A stretch of 64,000 nucleotides of DNA, taken from Pantoea sp. CCBC3-3-1. GTDB taxonomy: Bacteria; Pseudomonadota; Gammaproteobacteria; Enterobacterales; Enterobacteriaceae. The stretch covers positions 1-64,000 of the forward strand of contig NZ_CP034366.1 in assembly GCF_007981265.1 (NCBI RefSeq), written 5' to 3'. Shown here piece by piece: positions 1 through 8,490 of the stretch (position 1 is the stretch's first letter; the number at the start of each line of letters is the position of its first letter). Position numbers and translations under genes: made by a program. The notes under the pieces are model-generated. The model worked only from the letters and a program-made list of their open reading frames with translations. It searched no databases and was not told the origin of the DNA.

Positions 1-751
1 TACCTTCGAAGTGCTCAAGGCGCCGGAACAGGGCGACATGGTTCGCATTATCGCTTTTGGCCAGCATGTGAAAGCGCTAAAAGAGCGTGCTGTTTCGCCC
101 CAGTTCTTCGTGAAGAAGCAGCCCGCAATTGTGCTGAAGGCGCTTGCCGGCGGCCTAACGGTTGATGCAGACAGCTTTAAGCAAACTGGGCACTTACCAT
201 CTTAACATGGGGCAGAAACCCTCTGCTGTGCTGGTCCAGATGGCTCAGGAGTCTGGCGCACTGTGCTGGGCTGCCAGAGGTGTCATTCATGTCAAAAGTC
301 TGGCCACGCTGGCAAACAAGACAGCCCAAATGACCTATGAGGCCAATAACCCCAAAGCAACGTACCGCATCAGCCGATTTTCAAAGCTTAACGATGAGGA
401 CAGTTATCTGCAGTCACGGCAGTTCCGGTTGATGGCCTATTCCGCTACTGGCGGGCTGCTGACGGCCGGTAAGAGCACATGGCCAGTGAAAATGGTAAGC
501 ACCGACGATCAACTGCGCTGAATAACCTGGTGACATTCTTGCTGCCTCGCTTCGATATGGAAGTTGACGGTAACTGTTCGCTGGCGCCGGGTATGGTTAT
601 CAAAGTATTACTGCATACCTATAACTCCACCAGCGGACTGGATGAGTCGGTACCTAACAAGATGATCATTGAGCGCGTTGTGCATGTGGAAGATCGGTTT
701 AATTATACCTGCCGGGTGATATCAGGAGAGGTTTACGATGGGACAGAATAG
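1..751 (+). pseudogene. Baseplate hub-like tail protein, 5'-truncated by the window and frameshifted
   Basis: The reading frame is open from the left window edge and continues in three successive frames: one to about 205, a second from about 162 to 521, and a third from about 479 to 751. Joined, the pieces read as one protein directly upstream of a spike gene, which is where contractile-tail phages carry the hub (T4 gp27 / P2 gpD type). The shifts fall near 165-205 (one base too many) and near 480-500 (one base too few). The hub role rests on position; no diagnostic motif was seen. Either the gene is decaying or the sequence carries indel errors. Confidence 0.5.
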
Positions 752-1380
752 CGGCATTCACGGCCAGCAGCGTGCAAAAGTAGTAAACGTTACTGACCCG
801 GCGGGCTTGTTGCGTGTGAGCGTCAGGCTGGTGGGCGTATGGGATAATATCGCCGACAGCAATCTTCCGTGGGCTGAGCGCGTGCTGTCTGACAGCGGCG
901 CATACACTCCTCTCTTGCCCGGTGATTATGTTTGGGTCGATTTCCCCTATGGTGGTGACTCCACGCGACCGCGGGTGACCGGGCGGGCGACGGACTCACC
1001 GGGTGGCGTCCCTAACCTGCCAGCGGAAGCCTCCGGACAAGGCGAAGCGTACACGCAAAAAACGGTGGAGGGTGCGCCCGAAGCTGGCGCGATCACTGCA
1101 TCAAAGGACTACGTTTATGACCGCAACGGTCTGCAGGAGATCCGCAATGCCTCAGGCAGTTGGTCAGTCCACGCACAAGGCCAGCTGGTACAACGATGGA
1201 ATGAACGAAAGTGGGCAAATATATATCCTTTCTCAGTCAGATGTTTTCGTACACTCCGCAGGGGACACCACTATCAAAGCTGACGGCAATATGACGGTAC
1301 AGTCTGGCGGAGATATGAGCCTTAAGGCCGTTGGAACGATGAACATAACAGCTTCAGAGATTAAAGTAACTCAGGGGTAA
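738..1380 (+). pseudogene. Baseplate spike protein, gpV/gp5-like, frameshifted
   Basis: The ATG at 738 follows a good ribosome site (AGGAGAGG, 724-731) and overlaps the preceding gene. The N-terminal part looks like the OB-fold of phage spike proteins (VKVVNVTDP-type start, then a hydrophobic WVDFPYGGD segment). After about residue 150 the frame must shift near 1195-1210 to continue into a C-terminal repeat (GDTTIKADGNMTVQSGGDMS) typical of the triple-stranded beta-helix of gp5/VgrG-type spikes. Without the shift the protein ends at 1283 with an unrelated tail. The spike would form the membrane-piercing needle together with the PAAR protein at 8204-8488. Confidence 0.6.
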
Positions 1381-1421
1381 TTTGTCTGACCTAACGGCTT
1401 AAAGTGTCTACCTAAAGAATC

Positions 1422-1440
1422 TTTTAGTATACTATGTCAA
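1422..1440 (+). promoter_or_regulatory. Phage promoter/operator element upstream of uhr-hrdC-dmt
   Basis: Copy of the recurring element TTAGTATNNTATGTCA (here TTAGTATACTATGTCA at 1424-1439). It contains the -10-like hexamer TATACT and the palindrome AGTATACT. It lies about 10 bases before the ribosome site of the first gene, so transcripts would have a very short leader. No good -35 box was seen, suggesting a phage activator or use as an operator. Confidence 0.6.
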
Positions 1441-1460
1441 AATATACTGGAGATTACATA

Positions 1461-1727
1461 ATGAAATTGTTAGTAAAAAAAGCTGTGCTTCTTAATCGCC
1501 TGTCATTCATCAAAGAAATGGCGGCAAGCCGCTTCTGTCGTTATACACTCTACAAGTCCGGCAGCATTATTCAGTTGGCGGCCACCAATGAAGACGGTAC
1601 CCAGTTCACGCTGGGTACCAGTGCCGGACAGCCCCGCGCCTGGACCGACATGAACAACCCCATTCGCTTCCTCTCTGAATTCGGCGTCTCCAATTTTGAT
1701 GTAATCATCGAAGAGGAAAGCTGCTGA
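1461..1727 (+). CDS. uhr: Small protein upstream of hrdC (Uhr-like)
   Basis: An 88-residue protein starting at ATG 1461, chosen because GGAG at 1449-1452 is correctly spaced; an ATG at 1434 lies inside the promoter element and has no ribosome site. The stop overlaps the hrdC start by one base, so the two are coupled. P1 has a small gene, uhr, in exactly this place, and the name rests on that synteny. The sequence begins basic (MKLLVKKAVLLNRLSF) and shows no catalytic motif or membrane segment. Function unknown. Confidence 0.6.
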   Translation: MKLLVKKAVLLNRLSFIKEMAASRFCRYTLYKSGSIIQLAATNEDGTQFTLGTSAGQPRAWTDMNNPIRFLSEFGVSNFDVIIEEESC

Positions 1728-2641
1728 TGTTCAACCAATACCGCAATATCTCAACCTACCGCCTTAATCGTGAATTGCCGTTCGACACTGAAGAGATTGA
1801 AACGCAGTTTGACGCGTTCCGTTTCACCCGCTGCGGCGCAAATGATATGAGCCGTTCCGGGTTTGTTAACCCCCTGACCAATGACAGTGAGGGCGTACTT
1901 GCCTATTCCGCCAGCGGCTTTCTGGTCGCTCGCATCCAGACTGAGAGCAAGCTGCTGCCGTCAGGCGTCATTAACGCGGCTGTAAAAGAGCGTGTTGAAA
2001 AGCTGCAGACTGAACAGGCCCGTAAGCTGAAGAAAACCGAAAAGGACAGTATCAAGGATGAGGTGCTACACACTCTTATCCCTCGCGCCTTCACAGCGTC
2101 CGCCTTCACTACCGTGCTCTTTGACCTGAAGGGAAACCGCATTTTCATCAACGCTGGCGCCCGTAAGGCAGAAAATGCACTGGCCATAGTCCGCAAGGCA
2201 TTGAGTTCTCTGCCAGTAGTACCGCTGACGTTCGAAAGCCCGATTGAACTGACGCTTACCGAGTGGGTCAGCGCTACCAGCGCACCGGCAGGTTTTGCTA
2301 TTGGCGATCGCGCGGAGCTTAAAGCACTGCTGGAAGATGGTGGTCACGCCCGACTCAATAAACAGGATCTGACAGGAGATGAGGTGCAATCCCTCTTGGC
2401 GGCCGGGAAGCTGGTAACCCGGCTGGCGCTGGACTGGCAGGAGCGTATCCAGTTCGTTCTCAACGACGGCGGCCAGCTGACGGGCGTTAAATTCTCCGAC
2501 TCGCTGGTGGAACAAAATGACGATATCGACCGCGACGACGAGCTGCAGCGTAAAAGCGCTGACGTGCTGCTGATGGGAAGTGAGCTGGTGGCCCTGTTTG
2601 ATAATCTGATTGTTGCCCTTGGCGGCGAAGCAAAGCGCTAA
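1727..2641 (+). CDS. hrdC: RdgC homologue, recombination-associated DNA-binding protein (HrdC)
   Basis: This 304-residue protein matches E. coli RdgC along its whole length. Conserved stretches include EQARKLKKTEKDSIKDEVL, LSSLPVVPLTFESPIELTLTEW, LLEDGG and LALDWQERIQFVL. RdgC is a ring-shaped double-strand DNA-binding protein that modulates RecA. P1 carries a homologue, HrdC, next to its methyltransferase gene, as here. It lies between uhr and dmt on one strand with almost no spacing, indicating an operon behind the promoter element at 1422. The length equals the chromosomal family. Confidence 0.92.
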   Translation: MFNQYRNISTYRLNRELPFDTEEIETQFDAFRFTRCGANDMSRSGFVNPLTNDSEGVLAYSASGFLVARIQTESKLLPSGVINAAVKERVEKLQTEQARKLKKTEKDSIKDEVLHTLIPRAFTASAFTTVLFDLKGNRIFINAGARKAENALAIVRKALSSLPVVPLTFESPIELTLTEWVSATSAPAGFAIGDRAELKALLEDGGHARLNKQDLTGDEVQSLLAAGKLVTRLALDWQERIQFVLNDGGQLTGVKFSDSLVEQNDDIDRDDELQRKSADVLLMGSELVALFDNLIVALGGEAKR

Positions 2642-2650
2642 GAGGTAGTG

Positions 2651-5284
2651 ATGAGCGAAAAATCGCAAGCTCCCTCTGTGGCCCCTGGCGGACTTAGCTA
2701 TGGATCCGTTTGTAGTGGCATTGAGGCCGCAACCGTTGCATGGCATCCGCTTGGCTGGCGCCCCTCATGGTTCGCTGAAATTGAAAGTTTTCCCTCTGCT
2801 GTGCTGGCCCATCGCTGGCCTGAAGTACCGAATCTGGGCGACATGACAAAAATCGCGGCAGGCGTTCGCGCCGGTTTAATCCCAGCACCTGACATTATGG
2901 TAGGCGGCACCCCCTGCCAGGCGTTCTCAATTGCTGGGCTTCGTAAAAGCCTTGATGACCCACGCGGCCTGCTCACCCTTTCTTATGTAGATTTAGCTAA
3001 TGCCATTGACCAAAAAAGAGAATCAAACGGCGAAACACCTGCCATCCATGTATGGGAAAATGTGCCAGGAAGCCTCAGCACCGACGACAACGCTTTTGGA
3101 TATTTTCTTGCCGGAATGGTTGGAGAATATGAAGCGTTTGAACCTGGTCCAAGACCTGAACCAGGGAAAAGTAGCAAATTCTGGCGCTGGAAAAGGGCTA
3201 TCGGTAAACACGTTGCAAAGTGGCCAAAGTCTGGTTGTATTCATGGACGACAGCGCCGACTGGCCTGGCGAGTTCTTGATGCCCAACACTTCGGAGTGGC
3301 CCAACGACGCCGTCGCGTGTTCGTTGTCTCAAGTGCTCGACACGACATCGATCCCGCAAAAATACTTTTTGAGTTCGACGGCGTGCGCCGGAATTCTCCG
3401 CCGAGCAGAGAATCGCGGCAGGCAGTTGCCGCCCTTACTGCAAACGGCGTTGGAGCGTGTGGCGCAGACGATAACCAGGCTCAAGCAGGACATTTGATTG
3501 CTGCTTTTGGTGGGGGAAACTGTTCCGGCCAGTTGGATGTGGCCGCCTGTCTTACGGCCCGTGGCCAACGCATTGATTTTGAAGTTGAGACTTTTGCCGT
3601 TCAGAGTGCCACAGGGCAAATCTCCCATGCACTCACAGCTGAAGGTTTTGACGCATCTAAAGACGGTACCGGTCGCGGAACTCCTGTTGTCGCCTATGGT
3701 TCAAATGGACATGCAAGCTTTTCAGAAAGCATTGGGCCGTTGCATGCGAAATCGGGTGCTGACCATGAAAATTTGGCTGTTATGGCCGTTCACGGCACAC
3801 AAGATCCTGACACGTTAACAGAGCTGGCTCATACGCTGGGGCGAAATCATGGTCAGGAAAATGCTGTGCTGGCATTTTCGTCAAAAGATTATGGTGGGGA
3901 TGTCTCTGTTGACTTGTCCCCAACGTTACACGCTGGTGGACATGCAGAAATCCATGCAAACCTAGGCACCCCCCCAGCAATAGTCTATGCAATTCAGGAT
4001 GCTACCGGGCGCGATAAAGCCCAGAATGGTAAAGGCTGGAGCGATGAGGGACTTACCTACACCCTTGATACCGTAGCTACTCAGGGTGTTGCCTTGTCGG
4101 TCGCCCTCCGAGGCCGGGAAGGCGGCGCTACTGCTGAGCTTGCCGATGAAGTCGCAGGTACACTGCGCGCCAGTTCAGGCGGTGGTGACAAGCCTCACGT
4201 TATGCAGGAGATGATGGTACGCCGCCTGATGCCCGTTGAATGCGAGCGTTTGCAGGGATTCCCAGATGCGCATACAACAATACCTTGGCGTAATAACTCT
4301 TTAGAAGACTGTCCTGATGGACCGCGCTATAAAGCGATCGGCAACTCAATGGCGGTGCCAGTGATGCGGTGGATTGGCGAACGCATTGGGCACGCAGTGG
4401 CGCGCCTCCACGAGTATGAAACTCCCACGGTGAAAGGCAAAAACTCCTGCGCTCGCGTAAAACTGGCCGAAACTCGTAACAGGCCGTTTCTAAAGTGGGC
4501 GGGTGGTAAATTTGCAGTGTTAGACACTATCGCCGCATACCTACCTTCCGGAGACCGTCTGATTGAGCCGTTCGCTGGCGCCGGATCGGTGTTCATGAAT
4601 ATACCTTTTCCGCGCTATTTGCTTGCCGACGTTAATCCGGATCTCATGAACCTTTACCGGCAGTTGCAGACAAGCCCTGACACCGTCATCAACACCGCGC
4701 GCCAGCTGGTAGAAGGCTGCACCAATAACGAAGCTTATCTGGCAATCCGCGATGAGTTTAACGGCCGTAAGGCACATGCGGTAAGGCACGCGGCGCTGTT
4801 CCTGGCCTTAAACCGAACCTGCTTTAACGGGCTATGTCGATACAGCATCCGCGAGAACAAATTTAACGTCGGTTGGTGCAAGAACGAGACCCCCTATTTC
4901 CCTACTGCAGAACTGGAGGCGTTTGCTGGCCAGCGGCAGCAGCGTGAATTTGCATGCGCTTCATTCCAGGAGACGATCGCGCAGGCTGGCCAGGGTGATG
5001 TCATTTTCTGCGATCCACCTTATGAACCGATGCCCGGTACAAGCGGATTTACCACCTATGCTAACGGCGCTTTCAACTTTGACCAGCAGCAGCAGCTGGC
5101 AGAAGCACTGGTAGCTGCCTACCAACGAGGTGCCCGCGCGGTTATCACCAATAGTGGCGCACCGGCCATACGTGAACTTTATCATTCGCATGGTTTCGAC
5201 GTTCACTCGTTTACTGCCCGCCGTTCCGTAAGCCGTGACGCCAGCACGCGTGGTGATGTAAGTGATGTTATCGCCATTCTTTAA
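2651..5284 (+). CDS. dmt: Bifunctional DNA methyltransferase: C5-cytosine plus adenine (Dmt)
   Basis: This 877-residue fusion carries two enzymes. The N-terminal half is a C5-cytosine methyltransferase: GSVCSGIEAATVA (SAM site), catalytic PCQ with Cys near residue 90, ENVPGS, QRRRRVFVV and the C-terminal GNSMAVPVM. A long target-recognition region (about 250-520) has several TLTA/TLHAGG-like segments. The C-terminal part is a Dam-type adenine methyltransferase: KWAGGKFAVLD, EPFAGAGSVF and the DPPY motif near residue 788. P1 Dmt has the same two-domain build. ATG 2651 is preferred over GTG 2648 because GAGG lies 7-8 bases upstream. Expected roles are protection from host restriction and methylation of GATC sites used at the origin and for packaging. 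Confidence 0.93.
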   Translation: MSEKSQAPSVAPGGLSYGSVCSGIEAATVAWHPLGWRPSWFAEIESFPSAVLAHRWPEVPNLGDMTKIAAGVRAGLIPAPDIMVGGTPCQAFSIAGLRKSLDDPRGLLTLSYVDLANAIDQKRESNGETPAIHVWENVPGSLSTDDNAFGYFLAGMVGEYEAFEPGPRPEPGKSSKFWRWKRAIGKHVAKWPKSGCIHGRQRRLAWRVLDAQHFGVAQRRRRVFVVSSARHDIDPAKILFEFDGVRRNSPPSRESRQAVAALTANGVGACGADDNQAQAGHLIAAFGGGNCSGQLDVAACLTARGQRIDFEVETFAVQSATGQISHALTAEGFDASKDGTGRGTPVVAYGSNGHASFSESIGPLHAKSGADHENLAVMAVHGTQDPDTLTELAHTLGRNHGQENAVLAFSSKDYGGDVSVDLSPTLHAGGHAEIHANLGTPPAIVYAIQDATGRDKAQNGKGWSDEGLTYTLDTVATQGVALSVALRGREGGATAELADEVAGTLRASSGGGDKPHVMQEMMVRRLMPVECERLQGFPDAHTTIPWRNNSLEDCPDGPRYKAIGNSMAVPVMRWIGERIGHAVARLHEYETPTVKGKNSCARVKLAETRNRPFLKWAGGKFAVLDTIAAYLPSGDRLIEPFAGAGSVFMNIPFPRYLLADVNPDLMNLYRQLQTSPDTVINTARQLVEGCTNNEAYLAIRDEFNGRKAHAVRHAALFLALNRTCFNGLCRYSIRENKFNVGWCKNETPYFPTAELEAFAGQRQQREFACASFQETIAQAGQGDVIFCDPPYEPMPGTSGFTTYANGAFNFDQQQQLAEALVAAYQRGARAVITNSGAPAIRELYHSHGFDVHSFTARRSVSRDASTRGDVSDVIAIL

Positions 5285-5293
5285 CCGACCACC

Positions 5294-5313
5294 CGGCCAC
5301 CAGCTGGTGGCCG
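5294..5313. repeat. Perfect 20-bp palindrome between dmt and the next gene
   Basis: CGGCCACCAGCTGGTGGCCG is its own reverse complement and sits in the 42-base gap after dmt. Nearly the same palindrome, with one central mismatch, lies at 14232-14251. It has no T-run, so it is not a simple terminator; an mRNA-stabilising hairpin or protein site is possible. Confidence 0.8.
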
Positions 5314-5326
5314 CCAGGAGAATCAC

Positions 5327-6127
5327 ATGGAAGCTATGAACAGAATCAATATGTTTAAGCCAGGTATCAAATCTGACCATGAAACGGCGTTCAGGGATTT
5401 TGATGAGGCCACCAGTCTGGATCAGCTCCGGCCGTTTGTGATGCCGTTCGAAGAAGTCCGCAAGAATATTTTTGAAAAGGAACTGGATGAGGCTTACCAG
5501 CCAGTTCTGGACAAAATGAACAGCATCACCGGTAATGAGAAACACATCGTTATGGCGCACGCTGTCGGTTGTGATCCGCACACGTTCGCGGCAATGTATG
5601 CCGTCTGGAAGCTGCTGTTTACACACTACGGCCGCGCGTTCATTTTTGCCCCTGGCAGGCGGACAATGTATACAGTGATGTCGATGATCGACGCGGTGGT
5701 AGCGAATTACCCGCACATCAGTCGCATGCTTACGGTTGATGCCCTGTCCGTGAGACTCACAAGTGATCCGCAACGGCGCATTGAATGGGTGCATCCTGAC
5801 AGCCTCACTCCGCAAAAGCTTAATAATATTGTCGGGATCCCGACGTTTGTATTCGTTGATAAGGCTCACCAGTGTTCGAATCAGCTGCTGGAGACACTCA
5901 GGAGCAAGTTAATGCAACATCAGCCACTGTTAGTGGCTGGAGAGCCGATAAGCGCTCAGGGGGCGTTTAAGAGCCTCTGGGATGACTCAGTATTTTGTCA
6001 GATTCGCTTAGGCGTGAATGATTTCAAGGGACGTTTGCCGGTGAGTGTTAATGCGCTGGCCAAAGAGCATGGGGAAGACTCAGATATGTTTCGTTCACTC
6101 GCACTGGCGGAATTTCCGCAGGCATAA
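5327..6127 (+). CDS. Degenerate P-loop NTPase-like protein (P1 Plp position)
   Basis: A 266-residue protein with helicase/terminase-like strand-helix order but eroded motifs. The expected Walker A is MAHAVGCDPHT, without the Gly-Lys-Thr signature, followed by a long helix and RAFIFAPGRR. The Walker B equivalent is FVFVDKAHQ, resembling a DEAH box with two changed residues, and a LLVAGEP segment resembles motif III. The protein at 7401-8204 has the same plan, so the two look like paralogues. P1 has a gene called plp (P-loop protein) after dmt. ATP binding is doubtful here. It is probably co-transcribed with dmt and ends at a hairpin terminator. Confidence 0.5.
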   Translation: MEAMNRINMFKPGIKSDHETAFRDFDEATSLDQLRPFVMPFEEVRKNIFEKELDEAYQPVLDKMNSITGNEKHIVMAHAVGCDPHTFAAMYAVWKLLFTHYGRAFIFAPGRRTMYTVMSMIDAVVANYPHISRMLTVDALSVRLTSDPQRRIEWVHPDSLTPQKLNNIVGIPTFVFVDKAHQCSNQLLETLRSKLMQHQPLLVAGEPISAQGAFKSLWDDSVFCQIRLGVNDFKGRLPVSVNALAKEHGEDSDMFRSLALAEFPQA

Positions 6128-6130
6128 AAA

Positions 6131-6150
6131 AAGCCCCGGTTAAGGGGCTG
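6131..6150. terminator. Hairpin terminator between convergent genes
   Basis: AAGCCCC and GGGGCT form a stem just past the stop at 6127; A-rich sequence precedes it and T-containing sequence follows. It lies inside the last codons of the opposite-strand gene and could stop transcription from both sides. Confidence 0.65.
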
Positions 6151-6733
6151 GTTTAACTGGGCTGACTTGTGGCTGAGCAGGCGTTTTTTGTCCATCGCGG
6201 TAATCTAATAATGGAATTTTAGGTTTAGCCATGTCTAAAAGGGTGTTCCCCGCGGATGCATAAAGTTTTTCCCTGCCTCCTGGTCCAACAATAATAGCGC
6301 AGATAAGCGTAACGATACCTATAACGACTACAGAGGCTACAATCCCTGACACTCCGCTTAAAAGCCAGTCTAAGACCTTCGTGCGGTACGGAGTATTTAC
6401 CTTCTGGTATTGATCAATCTTTTCTAAATATTCCGCTACAGCCTCAGCCCGTAATCTTAGCTTTGTCTCTTTAACAACAAGCTCAGCAAACCCTCGCGCT
6501 TTCTGGTAATAGCTCTCTCGCATGTCTTCTTCCATGATGACTGAGTTATGTAGGCTATCTAACTTTTCTTGAAGCACCGCACTAGGCCAGCGTTCAGCAC
6601 GGGATTTCTTAATCAGACTATTTTTTTTTACTTTATATAAAGCGTAAGCGATTACATGCTCAACATTGTTTTCGTCAGTGACTAAAACATTATAAACGTA
6701 AGTTTTTGGCGCAGGGCCGGGAGGTAAAGACAT
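6140..6733 (-). CDS. Unknown membrane-anchored accessory protein
   Basis: A 197-residue protein on the strand opposite to all neighbours. The start at 6733 follows AGGTG with good spacing. The N-terminal part is soluble and charged with predicted long helices (residues about 60-130). A single strong transmembrane segment (IVASVVVIGIVTLICAIIVG) lies near residues 140-165, then a short Pro-rich tail. It is AT-richer than the phage genes and follows a second minus-strand gene 50 bases upstream, forming a two-gene unit inserted between the two NTPase-like genes. No family recognised. Typical lysogenic-conversion or exclusion (moron) arrangement. Confidence 0.6.
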   Translation of the reverse strand: MSLPPGPAPKTYVYNVLVTDENNVEHVIAYALYKVKKNSLIKKSRAERWPSAVLQEKLDSLHNSVIMEEDMRESYYQKARGFAELVVKETKLRLRAEAVAEYLEKIDQYQKVNTPYRTKVLDWLLSGVSGIVASVVVIGIVTLICAIIVGPGGREKLYASAGNTLLDMAKPKIPLLDYRDGQKTPAQPQVSPVKPAP

Positions 6734-6782
6734 TTCGCACCTAAATAGAATTTCCGTGCCAAAAGGCATCCATTAAACGAAT

Positions 6783-7265
6783 CTAAGATTTATGTTCAAG
6801 CGTCTTATTAAAAGCCTGCTGAAAAATTTCCTGGCTATCTTCAGAAGAACTAGAAATTTTCTTATTAAATAAGTATTTAGCCGCAAGATTGTACAGCTTA
6901 GAATGAGCTGGTTTATCCTTGCGCTTAACAGTTTTCGAATCCAGCAAACCTGAAATCAAATGCGAATTTGTTAAGGCCGACAACACAGCAACAGCAATAC
7001 GTTCCTCGCTTCGGAGCGCTTCAAGCTTCAAATCGATAATTTGCTGCTGAGAATGGCTTTCTGCCAGCTTCCTTTCAAGCTCGCTGATTCTCATTTCAAA
7101 CGCTAGCTTCTCTAAATGCCTTCTAATGGCATCATGTTCTTCAGCATGTGCGTGCGCCATAGCCACAGATCCGTAGAGGGCTTTTTGTTGTAAAAGCTGC
7201 GCGGCACTACTGTCCTCAGCATTGAGAAAGGTCAGGCTAGTTGTCTTTTCTTCTTTGGTTTTCAT
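6783..7265 (-). CDS. Unknown coiled-coil accessory protein
   Basis: A 160-residue protein whose start at 7265 is set by GGAGG five bases upstream; longer in-frame starts lack a ribosome site. Residues about 50-95 are rich in Glu, Lys, Leu and Arg and should form a coiled coil (LEKLAFEMRISELERKLAES). No membrane segment or catalytic motif was seen. It is the first gene of the minus-strand pair, so a soluble coiled-coil partner followed by a membrane protein is the likely unit. Composition is AT-rich compared with flanking phage genes. Confidence 0.6.
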   Translation of the reverse strand: MKTKEEKTTSLTFLNAEDSSAAQLLQQKALYGSVAMAHAHAEEHDAIRRHLEKLAFEMRISELERKLAESHSQQQIIDLKLEALRSEERIAVAVLSALTNSHLISGLLDSKTVKRKDKPAHSKLYNLAAKYLFNKKISSSSEDSQEIFQQAFNKTLEHKS

Positions 7266-7292
7266 AGAAACCTCCACCATTTGGCTAAATAA

Positions 7293-7308
7293 TACCATAG
7301 AAATGGTA
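7293..7308 (-). promoter_or_regulatory. Inverted repeat upstream of the minus-strand accessory pair
   Basis: TACCAT, four bases, ATGGTA lies 28 bases before the first start codon of the pair. It is a candidate operator; weak evidence from a short repeat. Confidence 0.3.
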
Positions 7309-7400
7309 AACCGTTAGTGGTTCTGTACTTCCCATCAGTTGGCTTGAACAGATGCAACTTTCCATAAACTGGGCGCTTCTCCCTGTTTGCGGAATGAACG

Positions 7401-8204
7401 ATGAACGAAACCAAGCACAACAATATCCTGCCGGGCATGGCTATTACTGCCCCCAGTCAGATCGGCCTGAATCGTACCCGTCACGTTGGCGCCGCCATGC
7501 TTTCTGGCCTGACTTGCGCCCATATGTCACCCGGCGCTTTTGCAAAGGATGTTTTCTCCCCGGCGCCTACCAAATCACAGCTTCGCGCAATTAATGGTGC
7601 CAGTGAGTCGGCGCGTCTGTCTGTTCTATCCTGTCCGGGTGCGGGCGGTACGCAGGCCGGTGCAATGCTGGCGCTACACCGGCTGGTGGCCCACCGAGAT
7701 CATTGCGTACTGATCATCTCACCGAACCGCCATATGTTTGACCTCTGTCGGCAACTGATGCGCACCAGCGATCACAGCATCATGTTGACCGCCGAAGCAT
7801 TGTTCATGATCCGCTCTGAGGATGGGCTATGGGCTGACGAATCGGCCTGTTGGGGCATTCAGTGGCAGACGATGGATGAAACGCTCGATAACCACATTGG
7901 CGCGATGATTTCGCATGCCCAGACGATCATTGTCGATAACGCGCACCAGTACCGTCCTGACTTCCTGCGCCAGCTGGACGAGGCTGCTGGTTACAGCAAG
8001 CAGCTATGTTACATAGGTAAAGATGCCAATTCGTTCCTCAGTGAGCTGGAGAATGATCCCACGGCGCATACGGTGCGCATCAGCGCGGCCCAATCATCTC
8101 TGGTACATCCTTCGATCCTGAATCTTCAGCGGATGAAGTTTCGCGGCGCGCCTGAACTGTACGAGCGCATTTACCAGGTGCCTTACGACTGGGAGCCGCG
8201 GTAG
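7401..8204 (+). CDS. Degenerate helicase/terminase-like NTPase, paralogue of 5327-6127
   Basis: A 267-residue protein with a P-loop-like segment LSCPGAGGTQAGAMLAL, where the usual Gly-Lys-Thr/Ser is Gly-Thr-Gln, then VLIISPNRHM and a Walker B-like TIIVDNAHQ. The order matches a superfamily 1/2 helicase or terminase N-terminal core, but the catalytic Lys is absent. The C-terminal half has no helicase motifs. P1 has genes plp and upl here, and this may be the upl counterpart. The stop overlaps the PAAR gene start, suggesting coupling to tail genes. Function unknown; an adaptor or inactive NTPase is possible. Confidence 0.5.
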   Translation: MNETKHNNILPGMAITAPSQIGLNRTRHVGAAMLSGLTCAHMSPGAFAKDVFSPAPTKSQLRAINGASESARLSVLSCPGAGGTQAGAMLALHRLVAHRDHCVLIISPNRHMFDLCRQLMRTSDHSIMLTAEALFMIRSEDGLWADESACWGIQWQTMDETLDNHIGAMISHAQTIIVDNAHQYRPDFLRQLDEAAGYSKQLCYIGKDANSFLSELENDPTAHTVRISAAQSSLVHPSILNLQRMKFRGAPELYERIYQVPYDWEPR

Positions 8205-8488
8205 TGTCCAGCATAGGTACTAAAAATTCAGTGTGCTCTGGCCACGGCAATTATTCGTCCCGCCCGCCCGCGGAGGCCGTCGACTTTTTCACGGTTAACG
8301 GTATCCCAGTGCTGGTGGATGGCAACGCCTACCCTGCACACTCAGACGGCAAATCATCTCATCCGGGTAACGCAATGACGACCCGCCCCTGGTTCACCGT
8401 TGCGGGTCAGGGTGTGGTCTGCGAAGGGGATCCGGTTTCCTGTGGCTCATCAGTCACCAGCGGCGATCCGCTGCTGGATGTGGGGTAA
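8204..8488 (+). CDS. PAAR-domain spike tip protein
   Basis: A 94-residue protein with the PAAR layout: short segments each ending in Gly-Asp turns and metal-binding His/Cys (CSGHGNYSSRP, DGNAYPAHSDGKSSHP, CEGDPVSCGSSVTSGDPLLDVG). PAAR proteins cap the beta-helical spike of contractile tails and type VI systems, sharpening the tip with a bound metal. It starts at a GTG overlapping the previous stop. The matching spike gene is at 738-1380. The length is typical of a stand-alone phage PAAR protein without an effector extension. Confidence 0.8.
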   Translation: MSSIGTKNSVCSGHGNYSSRPPAEAVDFFTVNGIPVLVDGNAYPAHSDGKSSHPGNAMTTRPWFTVAGQGVVCEGDPVSCGSSVTSGDPLLDVG

Positions 8489-8490
8489 TC

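Noticed and set aside
2066..2746. Long minus-strand frame opposite hrdC
   Set aside because: It is the shadow of the RdgC homologue, with no ribosome site and no family resemblance.
4961..5869. Minus-strand 302-codon frame across dmt and the next gene
   Set aside because: It spans two well-supported plus-strand genes and has no recognisable domain.
5868..5895. tRNA-like GTTCGAATC segment (also at 17321 and 54494)
   Set aside because: The bases lie in good coding sequence and no cloverleaf arms or acceptor stem flank them.
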